A DNA stretch of 64,000 nucleotides from Mycolicibacterium parafortuitum (GTDB lineage Bacteria > Actinomycetota > Actinomycetes > Mycobacteriales > Mycobacteriaceae): the NCBI RefSeq assembly GCF_002086815.1, contig NZ_MVID01000008.1:62001-126000 (forward strand). Direction: 5' to 3'. The notes under the pieces were generated by a model. That model saw only the letters and a list, made by a program, of their open reading frames with translations, had not been told where the DNA came from and made no database searches. Of the stretch, positions 53,781-62,923 are shown piece after piece; the first letter of the stretch is position 1, and each line of letters starts with the position of its first letter. The translations under genes were made by a program, and so were the position numbers.

Positions 53781-55001
53781 CTATATAACCTCTTTGGCCC
53801 CGATCAGGCTTCGGTTTCGATGGATGTGGTTGAGGAACAAGCCGATTGCCGTCGACGCCGCTCCGGTGCGGGCACCGTCGGTCATATCGAAGCCGTGACC
53901 CGCGCCGGGCAGTTCCACATAGCCCACCACCGAGCGCGACACGCTGCGCAGCCGTTCGACGAAGCCCTGCGCCTGATGGACGGGGATGACGCTGTCGCCG
54001 GTGCCGTGGATCACCAGGAACGGCGGCGCCTCGGAATGCACACGCGCCATCGGCGAGGCGTTGCGGAACACATCGGGGTGCTTGTCGAACTTGCGCTTGA
54101 CGACCACCCGCTCGAGGAAATCCATGAACCGGACGCGCTCGACGGTGGACTTGTCCTCCCAGTCGTAGCGTCCGTAGATCCCGACGACCGCGTCGACCGA
54201 GGTGTCGGAACCCTCGGGGAGTTCACCCTGCATCTCGGGGTCGTTGGCGGTCAGGCCGGCCAGCGCGGCGAGGTGGCCGCCGGCCGAGGTTCCGGCGATC
54301 GTGACGAAGTTGCGGTCACCGCCGAACTTGTCGACGTTGGCGCGCGCCCAGGCGATCGCGGTCTTCACGTCGGTGATGTGAGCCGGCCACGGGTTATGGG
54401 GTGCGACACGGTATTCCACCGACAGACACACCCAGCCCATCTCGGCCAGATGGGACATCAGCGCGTAGCCCTGCAGCACCCGGCCGCCGTGCACCCACGC
54501 GCCACCGGGCACGAAGATCATCACCGGCGCGTCCGACGACACATCCTTGCGCTTCCACACGTCGAGCAACTGCGTCGGGCGCGGCCCGTAACGCACCGAG
54601 GTGCGGTGCACATGGCGCCGGTGCTCGCGCATCTTCCACACCGGCGGGGTCCGCTCGGCCTCGGGCCACTCGATCTCGAGGTCCTTCGGCGACACCACAC
54701 CGCGCAGCGCGGCCTCGGTGACGGCATTCGTGCAGTCGCGCTCCTGCTGCTTCTTTTCGGCGTCGTTGGGCGTTACCAGCGACTTCGCCAGGGCCCCGAC
54801 GAAATCCGGGGCGTGGCGGGCTCCCCAGACCCCGGCCGCGGTCAACGCGCCCAGCGGCTCAAGATGTTTCCCGATCACCGGCAGCGACGCGGAGGCGACG
54901 CTGAGGGCCAGCATGTAGTCCGACGGCCCCGCGTTCAGCAACCATTCCAAACGCGTGGTGAGGGTCGGGCCGGGATACCGCGTATCCGGTCTTGGGGTCA
55001 T
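53781..55001 (-). CDS. Alpha/beta-hydrolase esterase, LipO/LipQ-like paralogue
   Basis: 406-residue lipase/esterase related to the lipO product. The oxyanion loop is VPGGAWVHGG, the nucleophile S239 in GTSAGGH, the acid in HGTGDSVIP and the histidine in PGAGHGFDM. The N-terminal 130 residues are a family extension. It is first in an operon with the WS/DGAT gene, so it probably hydrolyses or remodels an ester lipid made by that system. ATG 55001 is used. Which of LipO, LipQ or another Lip it corresponds to is not settled. Confidence 0.88.
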   Translation of the reverse strand: MTPRPDTRYPGPTLTTRLEWLLNAGPSDYMLALSVASASLPVIGKHLEPLGALTAAGVWGARHAPDFVGALAKSLVTPNDAEKKQQERDCTNAVTEAALRGVVSPKDLEIEWPEAERTPPVWKMREHRRHVHRTSVRYGPRPTQLLDVWKRKDVSSDAPVMIFVPGGAWVHGGRVLQGYALMSHLAEMGWVCLSVEYRVAPHNPWPAHITDVKTAIAWARANVDKFGGDRNFVTIAGTSAGGHLAALAGLTANDPEMQGELPEGSDTSVDAVVGIYGRYDWEDKSTVERVRFMDFLERVVVKRKFDKHPDVFRNASPMARVHSEAPPFLVIHGTGDSVIPVHQAQGFVERLRSVSRSVVGYVELPGAGHGFDMTDGARTGAASTAIGLFLNHIHRNRSLIGAKEVI

Positions 55002-55029
55002 GGCGGCGAGCGTACCCCGGTGACATAGA

Positions 55030-55078
55030 TCTCAAACGACAATCCGCAGCAAGTTGTCTACTCAAGTTTGAGAAGTAG
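55030..55078. promoter_or_regulatory. Operator-like inverted repeats between lipase and fused fadE
   Basis: TCTCAAAC (55030-55037) pairs with GTTTGAGA (55066-55073), and CTCAA-GT-TTGAG (55061-55072) forms a tighter dyad inside a CTACT...AGTAG frame (55058-55078). It lies in the 171-bp divergent gap. The regulator is unknown. Confidence 0.5.
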
Positions 55079-55172
55079 TCAATTCGTGACCGGGGTCACA
55101 GATGGAAGGCAGAGTGACCTCCGATAACGTCGGTCGACGACCGTCAATTTCAGCGAAGAAGGCCTTACTTCT

Positions 55173-57347
55173 GTGAGCAAGAGCGCGAGCGCGTCCACGT
55201 TAGCCATCACCGACGACCACCAGGACCTGGCGGACGCCGCATCCGGCCAGCTCACCAGGCTGCAGGCGCTGGCCGCGGCCCGCGCGACCCTCGACGGAGG
55301 TCCGTCGCACCCGGCGGACATCTGGTCGGCCGCCACCAACCTGGGCTGGACCGGTCTGGCGCTGGCCGAGGACGTCGGCGGCTCCGGCTTCGGGCTCTCC
55401 GAGCTGGCCGTCGTGCTCGAATGCCTGGGTCGCCGGCTCACGCCGGGCCCGTTCCTGCCCAGCACCGCCGCGGCGGTGGTGATCGACCGGTGCGCACCGG
55501 ACGCCGTTCGCGCCGCGACCCTGCCCGACCTGGCCTCCGGCGCCGCCGTGGCGGCGCTCGGCGTGTCCGGCACCCTCACCGTCGACGACACCGTCACCGG
55601 CCAGAGCCCCGCGGTGCTCGGCGCGCCCGACGCCGCGCTGCTCGTGCTGGTCACCGGCGACGACGTGGTGATCGTCGACGCGGCCGCCGACGGCGTCACG
55701 GTGACCCCGCTCGATTCCCTGGACCCGACCCGCAGCATCGGTTCGGTGGCGCTGAGCGGCGTGTCCGTGCCGGCCGACCGGGTGCTGCGCGGTGCCGCGC
55801 GCAACGCCAGGACGGTGTTCCGCACCCTCGCCGCGGCCGAGGCGGTCGGGGTCAGCTGGGCGACACTGGACATGGCCGTCGAGTACGCGAAGGTGCGCGA
55901 GCAGTTCGGCCGCACCATCGGTACCTTCCAGGCGGTCAAACACCACGCGGCGAACATGCTCGTGGCCGCCGAAACGGCGACGGCCGCGGTGTGGGACGCC
56001 GCCCGGGCCGATGATCTCGACGGCGCGTGGTTCGCCGCGGCGGTCGCCGCGGCGCTGGCCATCCGCGCTCAGGTGTTCAGCGCGCAGAACAACATTCAGT
56101 TGCACGGCGGTATCGGCTTCACCTGGGAGCATGACGCGCACCTGTATCTGCGCCGGGCGCGCACCCTGGCCGCGCTGATGGCCGACGGTGCCGACCCGCT
56201 CGTCGACATCGTCGACGCGCAGCGTTGCGGGCAGGCACACGGGGCGTCGTTCACGCTGCCGGCGGAAGCCGAGCAGTACCGCAGCCAGGCCCGCGCCGCC
56301 GCCGCCGAGATCCGGTCGCTGCCCGCCGACCAGCAGCGCGACTTCCTCGTCGACTCCGGCTACCTGGTCCCGCACTGGCCGCGGCCGTGGGGCCGCGGCG
56401 CGAACGTGCTCGAACAACTCGTCATCGAGGAGGAGTTCGGCTCCGCGGGCATCGAGCGCGTCGACATGGGGATCACCGGCTGGGTCGCGCTGACGATCGC
56501 CCAGGCGGGCACCGACGACCAGCGTGAGCGCTGGGTCGAACCGGTGCTTCGCGGGCAAAGCATGTGGTGCCAGCTGTTCTCCGAACCCGGCGCCGGATCC
56601 GACGCCGCCGCCGTGCGCACGTCGGCGAAGAAGGTCGACGGCGGCTGGCGGGTGACCGGCCAGAAGGTGTGGACCAGCCTCGCGCACATGTGCCAGTGGG
56701 GGCTGGCGACCGTGCGCACCGATCCGGACGCCCCGAAGCACGCCGGGGTGACCATGATGGCGATCGACATGACCGCCGACGGCGTCACGGTCAACCCGCT
56801 GCGCGGCCTCACCGGGACCGCCCACTTCAACGAGGTGTTTTTCGACGACGTGTTCGTGCCCGACTCCGACGTGGTGGGCGACGTGAACAAGGGCTGGCTG
56901 GTCGCGCGGGCCACCCTCGGCAATGAACGCGTCTCGATCGGCGGCGGGTCCGGCGGGGCCACCGGCACCACGCCCGCGCACCTGGTCAAGCTGCTCGACA
57001 GCGCCCCCGAACCGGAACGCTACGTCCGCCAGGCCGGTGAGGTGATCGCCGAGATCCACTCGCTGAAGCTGCTGAACCTGCGCCGCGCGACCCGCGCGAT
57101 CTCGGGAGCCGAGCCCGGCCCGGAGGGCAACGTGACCAAGCTTCTGGTCGCCGAGTCCGGCCAGCACCTGACGGAGCTGGCGTTCGAGCTGGCGGGCACC
57201 GCCGCGGTCACCGAACAGATTCCGCAACTGACGACCAGCTACCTGGGCAACCGGGCCATGACCATCGCGGGCGGCACCTCCGAGATCACCCGCAACACGA
57301 TCGCCGAACGGATTCTCGGTCTGCCACGAGATCCGCTGCTTCGCTGA
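55173..57347 (+). CDS. Fused double acyl-CoA dehydrogenase (FadE34/FadE6-type)
   Basis: 724 residues made of two acyl-CoA dehydrogenase units in tandem. The N-terminal unit (about 1-370) has EDVGGSGFGLSELAVVLE and ends with the QNNIQLHGGIGFTWEHD block. The C-terminal unit (about 375-724) has WCQLFSEPGAGSDAAAVRT, GQKVWTS and ends MTIAGGTSEITRNTIAERILGLPRD. Mycobacterial FadE34 (a steroid side-chain enzyme) and FadE6 have this fused design; other steroid dehydrogenases are two-gene heteromers. The substrate may be a bulky acyl-CoA; this is inferred from architecture. GTG 55173 is the start. Confidence 0.92.
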   Translation: MSKSASASTLAITDDHQDLADAASGQLTRLQALAAARATLDGGPSHPADIWSAATNLGWTGLALAEDVGGSGFGLSELAVVLECLGRRLTPGPFLPSTAAAVVIDRCAPDAVRAATLPDLASGAAVAALGVSGTLTVDDTVTGQSPAVLGAPDAALLVLVTGDDVVIVDAAADGVTVTPLDSLDPTRSIGSVALSGVSVPADRVLRGAARNARTVFRTLAAAEAVGVSWATLDMAVEYAKVREQFGRTIGTFQAVKHHAANMLVAAETATAAVWDAARADDLDGAWFAAAVAAALAIRAQVFSAQNNIQLHGGIGFTWEHDAHLYLRRARTLAALMADGADPLVDIVDAQRCGQAHGASFTLPAEAEQYRSQARAAAAEIRSLPADQQRDFLVDSGYLVPHWPRPWGRGANVLEQLVIEEEFGSAGIERVDMGITGWVALTIAQAGTDDQRERWVEPVLRGQSMWCQLFSEPGAGSDAAAVRTSAKKVDGGWRVTGQKVWTSLAHMCQWGLATVRTDPDAPKHAGVTMMAIDMTADGVTVNPLRGLTGTAHFNEVFFDDVFVPDSDVVGDVNKGWLVARATLGNERVSIGGGSGGATGTTPAHLVKLLDSAPEPERYVRQAGEVIAEIHSLKLLNLRRATRAISGAEPGPEGNVTKLLVAESGQHLTELAFELAGTAAVTEQIPQLTTSYLGNRAMTIAGGTSEITRNTIAERILGLPRDPLLR

Positions 57348-57380
57348 CGGAGTGCGTTGTCGCGCACGCATACTGATCCG

Positions 57381-58286
57381 ATGCATGGCATCGACTTCCA
57401 TCCGGAGCTGCGGCGCGCCGCCCGGATGCTGCCCCGACAGATCATCACCCCGGTCACGCTGCCGCTGCTGCGCCGCGCGTCGCGGCTGATGTGGCGCCGC
57501 GCCCCGGCCGACGACGTCGAGGTGCTGACGCTGCCGTCCGGTGTCGGGGTCCGGTTGTTCCGCCCGGCCGGCGACGCCGGGACCACCCCCGCGCTGCTGT
57601 GGATCCACGGGGGCGGGTACGTCATCGGTGACGCCGCCCAGGACGACGTGCTGTGCCGGCGGTTCGCGCGTGAACTCGGCGCGACCGTCGCGTCGGTCGA
57701 CTACCGGCTGGCACCGGACTTTCCGTATCCGGTGCCGCTGGAAGACTGCTACGAGGCGCTGAAGTGGCTGGCTGCGCTGCCCGCGGTGGACCCGTCGCGG
57801 ATCGCGATCGGCGGGGCCAGTGCGGGCGGCGGACTGGCCGCGGCACTCGCGCTGCTGGCCCGTGACCGCGGTGAGATCCCGCTGGCGGCACAGCTTCTGG
57901 TGTACCCGATGATCGACGACCGCACCGTGTTGCGCGGCGGGCTGGACAATCCGGGACACCGGCTGTGGAACCAGGCCAGCAACCGGTTCGGTTGGCGCAG
58001 CTATCTCGGTGACGCCGATCCCGACGTCGCGGTGCCCGCGCGGCGGGAGGACCTCGCCGGGTTGCCGCCCGCATGGGTCGGTGTCGGCACGCTGGATCTG
58101 TTCCACGACGAGGACCTCGCCTACGCCGAGCGGTTACGCGCGGCGGGAGTGCCGTGCGAGGTGGAGGTGGTGCAGGGCGCGTTCCACGGCTTCGACGGCA
58201 TCGCACCGAAAGCCGAAGTGTCGCTGGCGTTCTTCCGCAGTCAATGCGCACTGCTGCGGACGGCGTTCGCGCCCGCGGCAGCCTAG
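57381..58286 (+). CDS. HSL-family alpha/beta-hydrolase esterase
   Basis: 301-residue esterase of the hormone-sensitive-lipase family. HGGG begins at H76 (WIHGGGYVIGDA), the nucleophile is S147 in GASAGGG, the acid lies in VGTLDLFHDED and the histidine in GAFHGFDG. ATG 57381 is used; a TTG at 57357 with GGAG four bases upstream would add eight residues. It starts 33 bp after the fused fadE and probably shares its transcript. Its stop codon and that of the convergent amidohydrolase overlap in the tetranucleotide CTAG. Confidence 0.9.
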   Translation: MHGIDFHPELRRAARMLPRQIITPVTLPLLRRASRLMWRRAPADDVEVLTLPSGVGVRLFRPAGDAGTTPALLWIHGGGYVIGDAAQDDVLCRRFARELGATVASVDYRLAPDFPYPVPLEDCYEALKWLAALPAVDPSRIAIGGASAGGGLAAALALLARDRGEIPLAAQLLVYPMIDDRTVLRGGLDNPGHRLWNQASNRFGWRSYLGDADPDVAVPARREDLAGLPPAWVGVGTLDLFHDEDLAYAERLRAAGVPCEVEVVQGAFHGFDGIAPKAEVSLAFFRSQCALLRTAFAPAAA

Positions 58287-59557
58287 CGCTGGTAGACGAC
58301 CTCGCCGCCGATCACGGTCGCGGTGACCGCGCCGGCGTCGAGGTCGGCCAGCGCCTCGTCCGGCGGGGTTTCCAGGACGACCAGGTTGCCCGCTCCACCC
58401 TGGGCGACGGCGACCGGTGCGCCCGGCTTGCGGCTCAGGAACAGCGCCAATGCCGTTGCCGCGCCGATACGTTCGTCCGGGCCGAGCACGTCGCCCGATC
58501 GAGTGCGGCGGTGCACGGCGGCCCGCATCGCCGCCCACGGGTCGGCGTCGCCGAACGGCGCGTCGGTGGACAGCGCGACGGGCACCCCGGCACGCAGCAG
58601 CGCGGCCAGCCGCCACAGCTCGTGGTGTTCGGCCGCCGGGACGTCGACGAGGTACTGATCGCCGCGCTCGGCGACGAAGTTCGGCTGCGTCACCACCGCG
58701 ATCCCGCTCGCCGCGAGATCGCCGATGCTGCCGTCGGGCACCACCGCGGCGTGCTCGATGCGGTCGAGGGGGTGCCGGCCCGCCGCGCCGAACGCCGCCA
58801 GCCCGACCACCAACTGGGCGGCGGTGACGCAGTGCAGCGCCACCGGGACCCCGACCGAATGGGTGTGGCGGATCCAGCGGGTCAGCGCGTCGAGGTCCAG
58901 ATCGTCGTCGTGCAGGATCCGTTTCCCCGGCGCCAGGCTGCGCACCGTCTGCGGCAGCCGCTCGTGCAGGTCGGTGATGTCGCCCGCACCGAGATCCGGT
59001 GTCGCGTCGGTGACGTCGGTGACGCCGTACCGGGCGAGGAGCAGTCCGAGCCCGTCGAGGTCCGGATCACTGTGCGGCAGCGCCCAACTCGGGTCGTCAC
59101 TACGCAGAATCCCGTCCGGATGCCCGGATGATCCGATCCGGCGCAGCCCGGCGGTGTTGAGCGTCCACTGCACACCGCTTCGGTGCTGGACCCGGACCGG
59201 GGTGCCCGCGGCGATCTCGTCGAGGACATGTCTGTCCAGTGGTCCGGCGACCGAGTCGTGGTAGCCGACGGCGCGGATCCAGCCCTCGTCGTCGGGGGTG
59301 GCGCGGGTGAGAACGTCGGCGAGACCGTCCTTGCCGCGCACGTTCTCCGGCCCGACGCGCACCGAGTGCAGCGCGGCCGCGGCGGCCCGCAGGTGGATGT
59401 GGTGGTCGTGCAGCCCGGGCAGCACGGTGCCGCCGGCTGCGTCGAACTCGGCCTCGCCGGGCCTCGGTCTGAGCCCGTCACATACCTCGATGATCGTGTC
59501 CCCGACCCGGATGTCGGTTCGGGTGCCGTCGATCAGCACGGCACGGCGGATCAGCAC
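58283..59557 (-). CDS. Amidohydrolase-family protein
   Basis: 424-residue metal-dependent TIM-barrel amidohydrolase. The HxH metal motif lies in GLHDHHIHLRA (H50-H55); later metal/active-site residues are in VALHCVTAAQ, RIEHAAVV and ALSTDAPFGD. The framework beta-sandwich is formed by the two ends. Such enzymes hydrolyse C-N or related bonds, and the exact reaction cannot be told. GTG 59557 overlaps the CoA-transferase-like gene by seven bases, so it is the last gene of a three-gene leftward operon. Confidence 0.85.
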   Translation of the reverse strand: MLIRRAVLIDGTRTDIRVGDTIIEVCDGLRPRPGEAEFDAAGGTVLPGLHDHHIHLRAAAAALHSVRVGPENVRGKDGLADVLTRATPDDEGWIRAVGYHDSVAGPLDRHVLDEIAAGTPVRVQHRSGVQWTLNTAGLRRIGSSGHPDGILRSDDPSWALPHSDPDLDGLGLLLARYGVTDVTDATPDLGAGDITDLHERLPQTVRSLAPGKRILHDDDLDLDALTRWIRHTHSVGVPVALHCVTAAQLVVGLAAFGAAGRHPLDRIEHAAVVPDGSIGDLAASGIAVVTQPNFVAERGDQYLVDVPAAEHHELWRLAALLRAGVPVALSTDAPFGDADPWAAMRAAVHRRTRSGDVLGPDERIGAATALALFLSRKPGAPVAVAQGGAGNLVVLETPPDEALADLDAGAVTATVIGGEVVYQR

Positions 59558-60651
59558 GATGCCGCCGACCGGTCGCCGACCATGCGATCCACGGCCTCGG
59601 TGTCGGCACCGAGTTCTCGTGCGGTAGTTCGGATCGGTGGTGGTGCGGTGCAGGCGATGTCGTCGCCTCGCGGCAGTTGCGCGTACTCGGCGGCGACGGC
59701 GGCCATCGAGATCTCCAGCAGTTCGCCGCCACCCCGGTTGCGCGCGGCGAGCACCGCCGCGGCGGCGTGGATACCGGTCAGCGGATCGGCGATCGCGTCA
59801 CCACAGAACTGCGGGTTCTCACCGGTCCCGCTGACCAGACCGCCGGATACCGCGGCGTCGTCACCGAAGGCCACCCAGCCGGCGCGCGCACCGTCGGTGC
59901 CGTGGCCGGTGATCCTGATCCAGACCCGGCCGGGCCGCGCCGGGATGTCCGCCGGGCTCAGGCCATGGCGCCCCAGTGCGGCGGGCCGCGACGACTCGAT
60001 CACCACGTCGGCCGCGGCAAGCAACCGGCGCAACCCGACAGGGTCGGTGAAATCTGCTTCGTACGACAGTTTTCCGGCGTTCATCCAGTCGAAGAATTCC
60101 CGGGGTCCGCGCCGGGGGCCGTCGGGCCGGGCCCTGCTCTCCACCTTGACGACCGTCGCGCCGGTGTCGGCCAGCAGGCGCCCGCACAGCGGCCCCGCCC
60201 ACATCGCCGACAGGTCGGCGACCAGAAGTTCGCGCGATCCCGGGGTGGCGCGGTTTCCGCTGCGGCGCACCGTGATCGGTGCCGGGACGGTCTCTCCGAG
60301 CACACCGACGGGCAGCCCGAGCAGCCGCGCCTGCTCGGCGAGAGTGGTCACCCCTATCTCGGCGGCACGCCTGCCGATGGCCTCCGACGGATCGCCGGGC
60401 ACGTCGTCGACCTCGAGCAGGGCGGGTACGGCCTGCAGGTCGTCGGGCCGCGACAGCGTCAGCGCGCACCACCCGTCGGGTCCGCGCAGCAGCCGGGTCG
60501 CGCCACCCGCCGAAATCCGGTTGCCGGGCTGCCACCCGAACAGCGCGGCGCGGCCGCCGATCAGCGTCGCGGCGTCGGCACGCAACCCGGCCTCGTCCAG
60601 CAGGGTCTGCGCGTGCGCCGGCACGGCGGCGGGGACGCGCATCGGGCTCAC
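59551..60651 (-). CDS. CaiB/BaiF (family III) CoA-transferase-like protein, atypical
   Basis: 366 residues. From about 140 on it reads like a family III CoA-transferase: LLVADLSAMWAGPLCGRLLADTGATVVKVES, then FFDWMNAGKLS and the TGHGTDG block. These normally lie near the N-terminus of proteins of about 400 residues. Here they are preceded by about 140 residues of different sequence, and the usual C-terminal part is short. Either the domain order is altered or part of the fold has been lost. It should move CoA onto a carboxylic acid if active. GTG 60651 follows GGAG. It lies 24 bp from the MaoC-type gene, in the same operon. Confidence 0.75.
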   Translation of the reverse strand: MSPMRVPAAVPAHAQTLLDEAGLRADAATLIGGRAALFGWQPGNRISAGGATRLLRGPDGWCALTLSRPDDLQAVPALLEVDDVPGDPSEAIGRRAAEIGVTTLAEQARLLGLPVGVLGETVPAPITVRRSGNRATPGSRELLVADLSAMWAGPLCGRLLADTGATVVKVESRARPDGPRRGPREFFDWMNAGKLSYEADFTDPVGLRRLLAAADVVIESSRPAALGRHGLSPADIPARPGRVWIRITGHGTDGARAGWVAFGDDAAVSGGLVSGTGENPQFCGDAIADPLTGIHAAAAVLAARNRGGGELLEISMAAVAAEYAQLPRGDDIACTAPPPIRTTARELGADTEAVDRMVGDRSAASC

Positions 60652-60675
60652 CGCTCCATTGTCGGGGACGGCGGA

Positions 60676-61674
60676 TCAGAACAGGACGCCGGTGAACCGC
60701 CAGTCGAGCACCTGCCGGTCCGCGCCGTCGTCGTCGTCGTCGTCATCGGCGGCGGCGACGAAAACCTTGGAGCGCAGCGCGACGGTGCCGCCGCGGCCGT
60801 CCCCGCGGGGCTCGGCGGACTCGACGGTCAACTCGCTGTAGAGCGTGTCGTTCTCGTGCACCGGGCCGGTGTGGTCGCAGGACTCCCAGCCGAGCACGGT
60901 GACAAGGTTCGGCAGCAGCCGCGACGCCTGCGCGAGCGCGAGCCCGATGGTGTGCCCGCCGTACACCAGCCGCTGTCCGGCGACTCGCGAATCATGATGG
61001 GTGGCAGCAATGTTCAGTGACAGGCGGGCCAGCTCGGGGGCGCTGCTGACCACGTCGGCCGTGCTGCGCAGCACCGTCCCGGCCAGTGCGGGGTCGAAGT
61101 GCGGGCCCGGCACCCGGGAGCGGTACGCGTCGGCGTCCCACTCGGAGACCGGATCCGCCTGCGGGGCCGCGGCGCCGATCGCGGACAGGTCGTCGTTGTG
61201 ACCGGTCTGCACGTCGTCGCCGCTCAGCGGCAGCATCGCGCAGCGGTAGAAGTCCAGCACCAGCCGGCCGACCCCGTCGATGGTCGTCATCCGCAGCGCG
61301 GCCAGCCCGGTCGGCGCGCGGCCCGGCTTGGCCGAGTTCTGTTTCAGCCCGACGACTTCGGTGCGGGTGTAGAGCGTGTCCCCGATGACCGGGAACCGGT
61401 GGAAGGTCAGCCCGCGATAGAACAGGTTGGCCTTCACCCGCTGTGTCACCAGCGTGGACTGCCCGATCGCGACGTCACACACCAACGCCGGATGCGCGAG
61501 CGGGGCCGCCGCCCCCGTCACCGCGAACGACAGCTCGGCGTCGAGCGGCAGCCGCAGCCGGTCACCGAGGATCGCCTGATGCGTCGCGGCGACCCCCGGG
61601 GTCAACGTCATCGACGGCGCGGAGTCGAACACCTGCCCCACGGTCAGATCGTCGAAGAAGGGGCCACCGGACAT
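60676..61674 (-). CDS. Double hot-dog MaoC-like dehydratase/hydratase
   Basis: 332-residue protein of two hot-dog domains, similar in build to mesaconyl-CoA/itaconyl-CoA-type hydratases. The first domain has FFDDLTVGQVFDSAPSMTLTPGVAATHQAILGDRLRLP; the second has NIAATHHDSRVAGQRLVYGGHTIGLALA, a hydratase-like active-site stretch. A run of seven aspartates (codons near 60727-60747) forms an acidic loop before the C-terminal strand. ATG 61674 is preferred because the direct-repeat operator then lies upstream; ATG 61701 is also open. It is the first gene of the leftward operon. Substrate unknown. Confidence 0.8.
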   Translation of the reverse strand: MSGGPFFDDLTVGQVFDSAPSMTLTPGVAATHQAILGDRLRLPLDAELSFAVTGAAAPLAHPALVCDVAIGQSTLVTQRVKANLFYRGLTFHRFPVIGDTLYTRTEVVGLKQNSAKPGRAPTGLAALRMTTIDGVGRLVLDFYRCAMLPLSGDDVQTGHNDDLSAIGAAAPQADPVSEWDADAYRSRVPGPHFDPALAGTVLRSTADVVSSAPELARLSLNIAATHHDSRVAGQRLVYGGHTIGLALAQASRLLPNLVTVLGWESCDHTGPVHENDTLYSELTVESAEPRGDGRGGTVALRSKVFVAAADDDDDDDGADRQVLDWRFTGVLF

Positions 61675-61675
61675 T

Positions 61676-61742
61676 TGGCCGTACAAAGTCACGGGTGGCA
61701 TGCTGGCATCGGTGTGCGGCCGTGTCAATATGGCCGTACAAA
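61676..61742. promoter_or_regulatory. Two direct TGGCCGTACAAA repeats in the MaoC/fadE promoter region
   Basis: Identical 12-mers at 61676-61687 and 61731-61742, 55 bp apart (about five helical turns), each with partial dyad symmetry (TTTG...CAAA in the first). They lie in the divergent gap between the hydratase and the acyl-CoA dehydrogenase. The HutC-type GntR encoded downstream is the natural candidate to bind them. Confidence 0.6.
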
Positions 61743-61765
61743 TGTGGGCGGGCCGGGAGGGCACT

Positions 61766-62923
61766 GTGACGGACGGGTTGAACAGCGAAGAGGCCATGCT
61801 GGTCGAGACGGTCCGCGCGTTCGTCGATCGCGACGTGAAACCCACCGTGCGCGACGTCGAACACGCCAACACCTATCCCGAGGCGTGGATCGAGCAGATG
61901 AAGCAGATCGGCATCTACGGGCTCGCGGTCCCGGAGTCCTACGGCGGCACGCCGGTGTCGACCCGCTGCTACGTGCTGGTCACCCAGGAGTTGGCCCGGG
62001 GCTGGATGAGCCTGGCCGGAGCGATGGGCGGGCACACCGTGGTGGCCAAGCTGCTGACGCTGTTCGGCACCGAGGAACAGAAGCAGCGCTACCTGCCCGC
62101 GATGGCCACCGGGGAGCTTCGCGCGACGATGGCCCTGACCGAACCCGGCGGGGGTTCCGACCTGCAGGCGATGGGCACCGTCGCCCGCCGCGACGGGGAC
62201 GATCTGGTGATCTCCGGGGCGAAGACGTGGATCTCCAACGCCCGCCGCTCGGGGCTGATCGCGCTGCTGTGCAAGACCGATCCCGACGCCACCCCCAAGC
62301 ACAAGGGCATCTCGGTCGTGCTGGTCGAGAACCCGAGCCCGGGGCTGACGGTGTCACGGGATCTGCCCAAGCTCGGCTACAAGGGCGTCGAGTCCTGCGA
62401 GCTGTCGTTCGACGGGTGCCGGGTGCCGGGTGCGGCGATCCTCGGCGGCACAGCGGGCGAGGGCTTCGCGCAGATGATGAAAGGCCTTGAGACCGGCCGC
62501 ATCCAGGTCGCGTCGCGCGCTCTCGGGGTCGCCTCGGCTGCCCTGGAGGACGCGCTGGCCTATGCGCAGGACCGGGAGAGCTTCGGCCTGCCGATCTGGA
62601 AGCACCAGGCCGTCGGGCACTACCTCGCCGATATGGCGACCAAACTCACGGCTGCACGTCAGTTGACGCTGTATGCCGCCGACCGCTACGACAGCGGCGA
62701 GCGCGCCGACATGGAGGCGGGCATGGCCAAGCTGTTCGCGTCCGAGGCCGCGATGGAGATCGCGCTGAACGCGGTCCGGATCCACGGCGGCTACGGTTAC
62801 TCCACCGAGTACGACGTCGAACGCTACTTCCGGGATGCGCCGCTGATGATCGTCGGCGAGGGCACCAACGAGATCCAGCGCAACGTGATCGCCGGACAGT
62901 TGGTGGCCCGGGGCGGTATCTGA
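61766..62923 (+). CDS. Acyl-CoA dehydrogenase
   Basis: 385-residue classical single-unit acyl-CoA dehydrogenase. MALTEPGGGSDLQAMGT is the FAD/substrate signature, GAKTWISNA follows, and the C-terminal domain has GRIQVASRALG, RIHGGYGYSTEYDVERYFRDAPLMIVGEGTNEIQRNVI, with the catalytic-base region EGTNE. It probably oxidises the CoA ester formed by the cluster. GTG 61766 has GGGAGGG just upstream. Its stop overlaps the GntR start (TGATG), so the two are coupled. Confidence 0.93.
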   Translation: MTDGLNSEEAMLVETVRAFVDRDVKPTVRDVEHANTYPEAWIEQMKQIGIYGLAVPESYGGTPVSTRCYVLVTQELARGWMSLAGAMGGHTVVAKLLTLFGTEEQKQRYLPAMATGELRATMALTEPGGGSDLQAMGTVARRDGDDLVISGAKTWISNARRSGLIALLCKTDPDATPKHKGISVVLVENPSPGLTVSRDLPKLGYKGVESCELSFDGCRVPGAAILGGTAGEGFAQMMKGLETGRIQVASRALGVASAALEDALAYAQDRESFGLPIWKHQAVGHYLADMATKLTAARQLTLYAADRYDSGERADMEAGMAKLFASEAAMEIALNAVRIHGGYGYSTEYDVERYFRDAPLMIVGEGTNEIQRNVIAGQLVARGGI

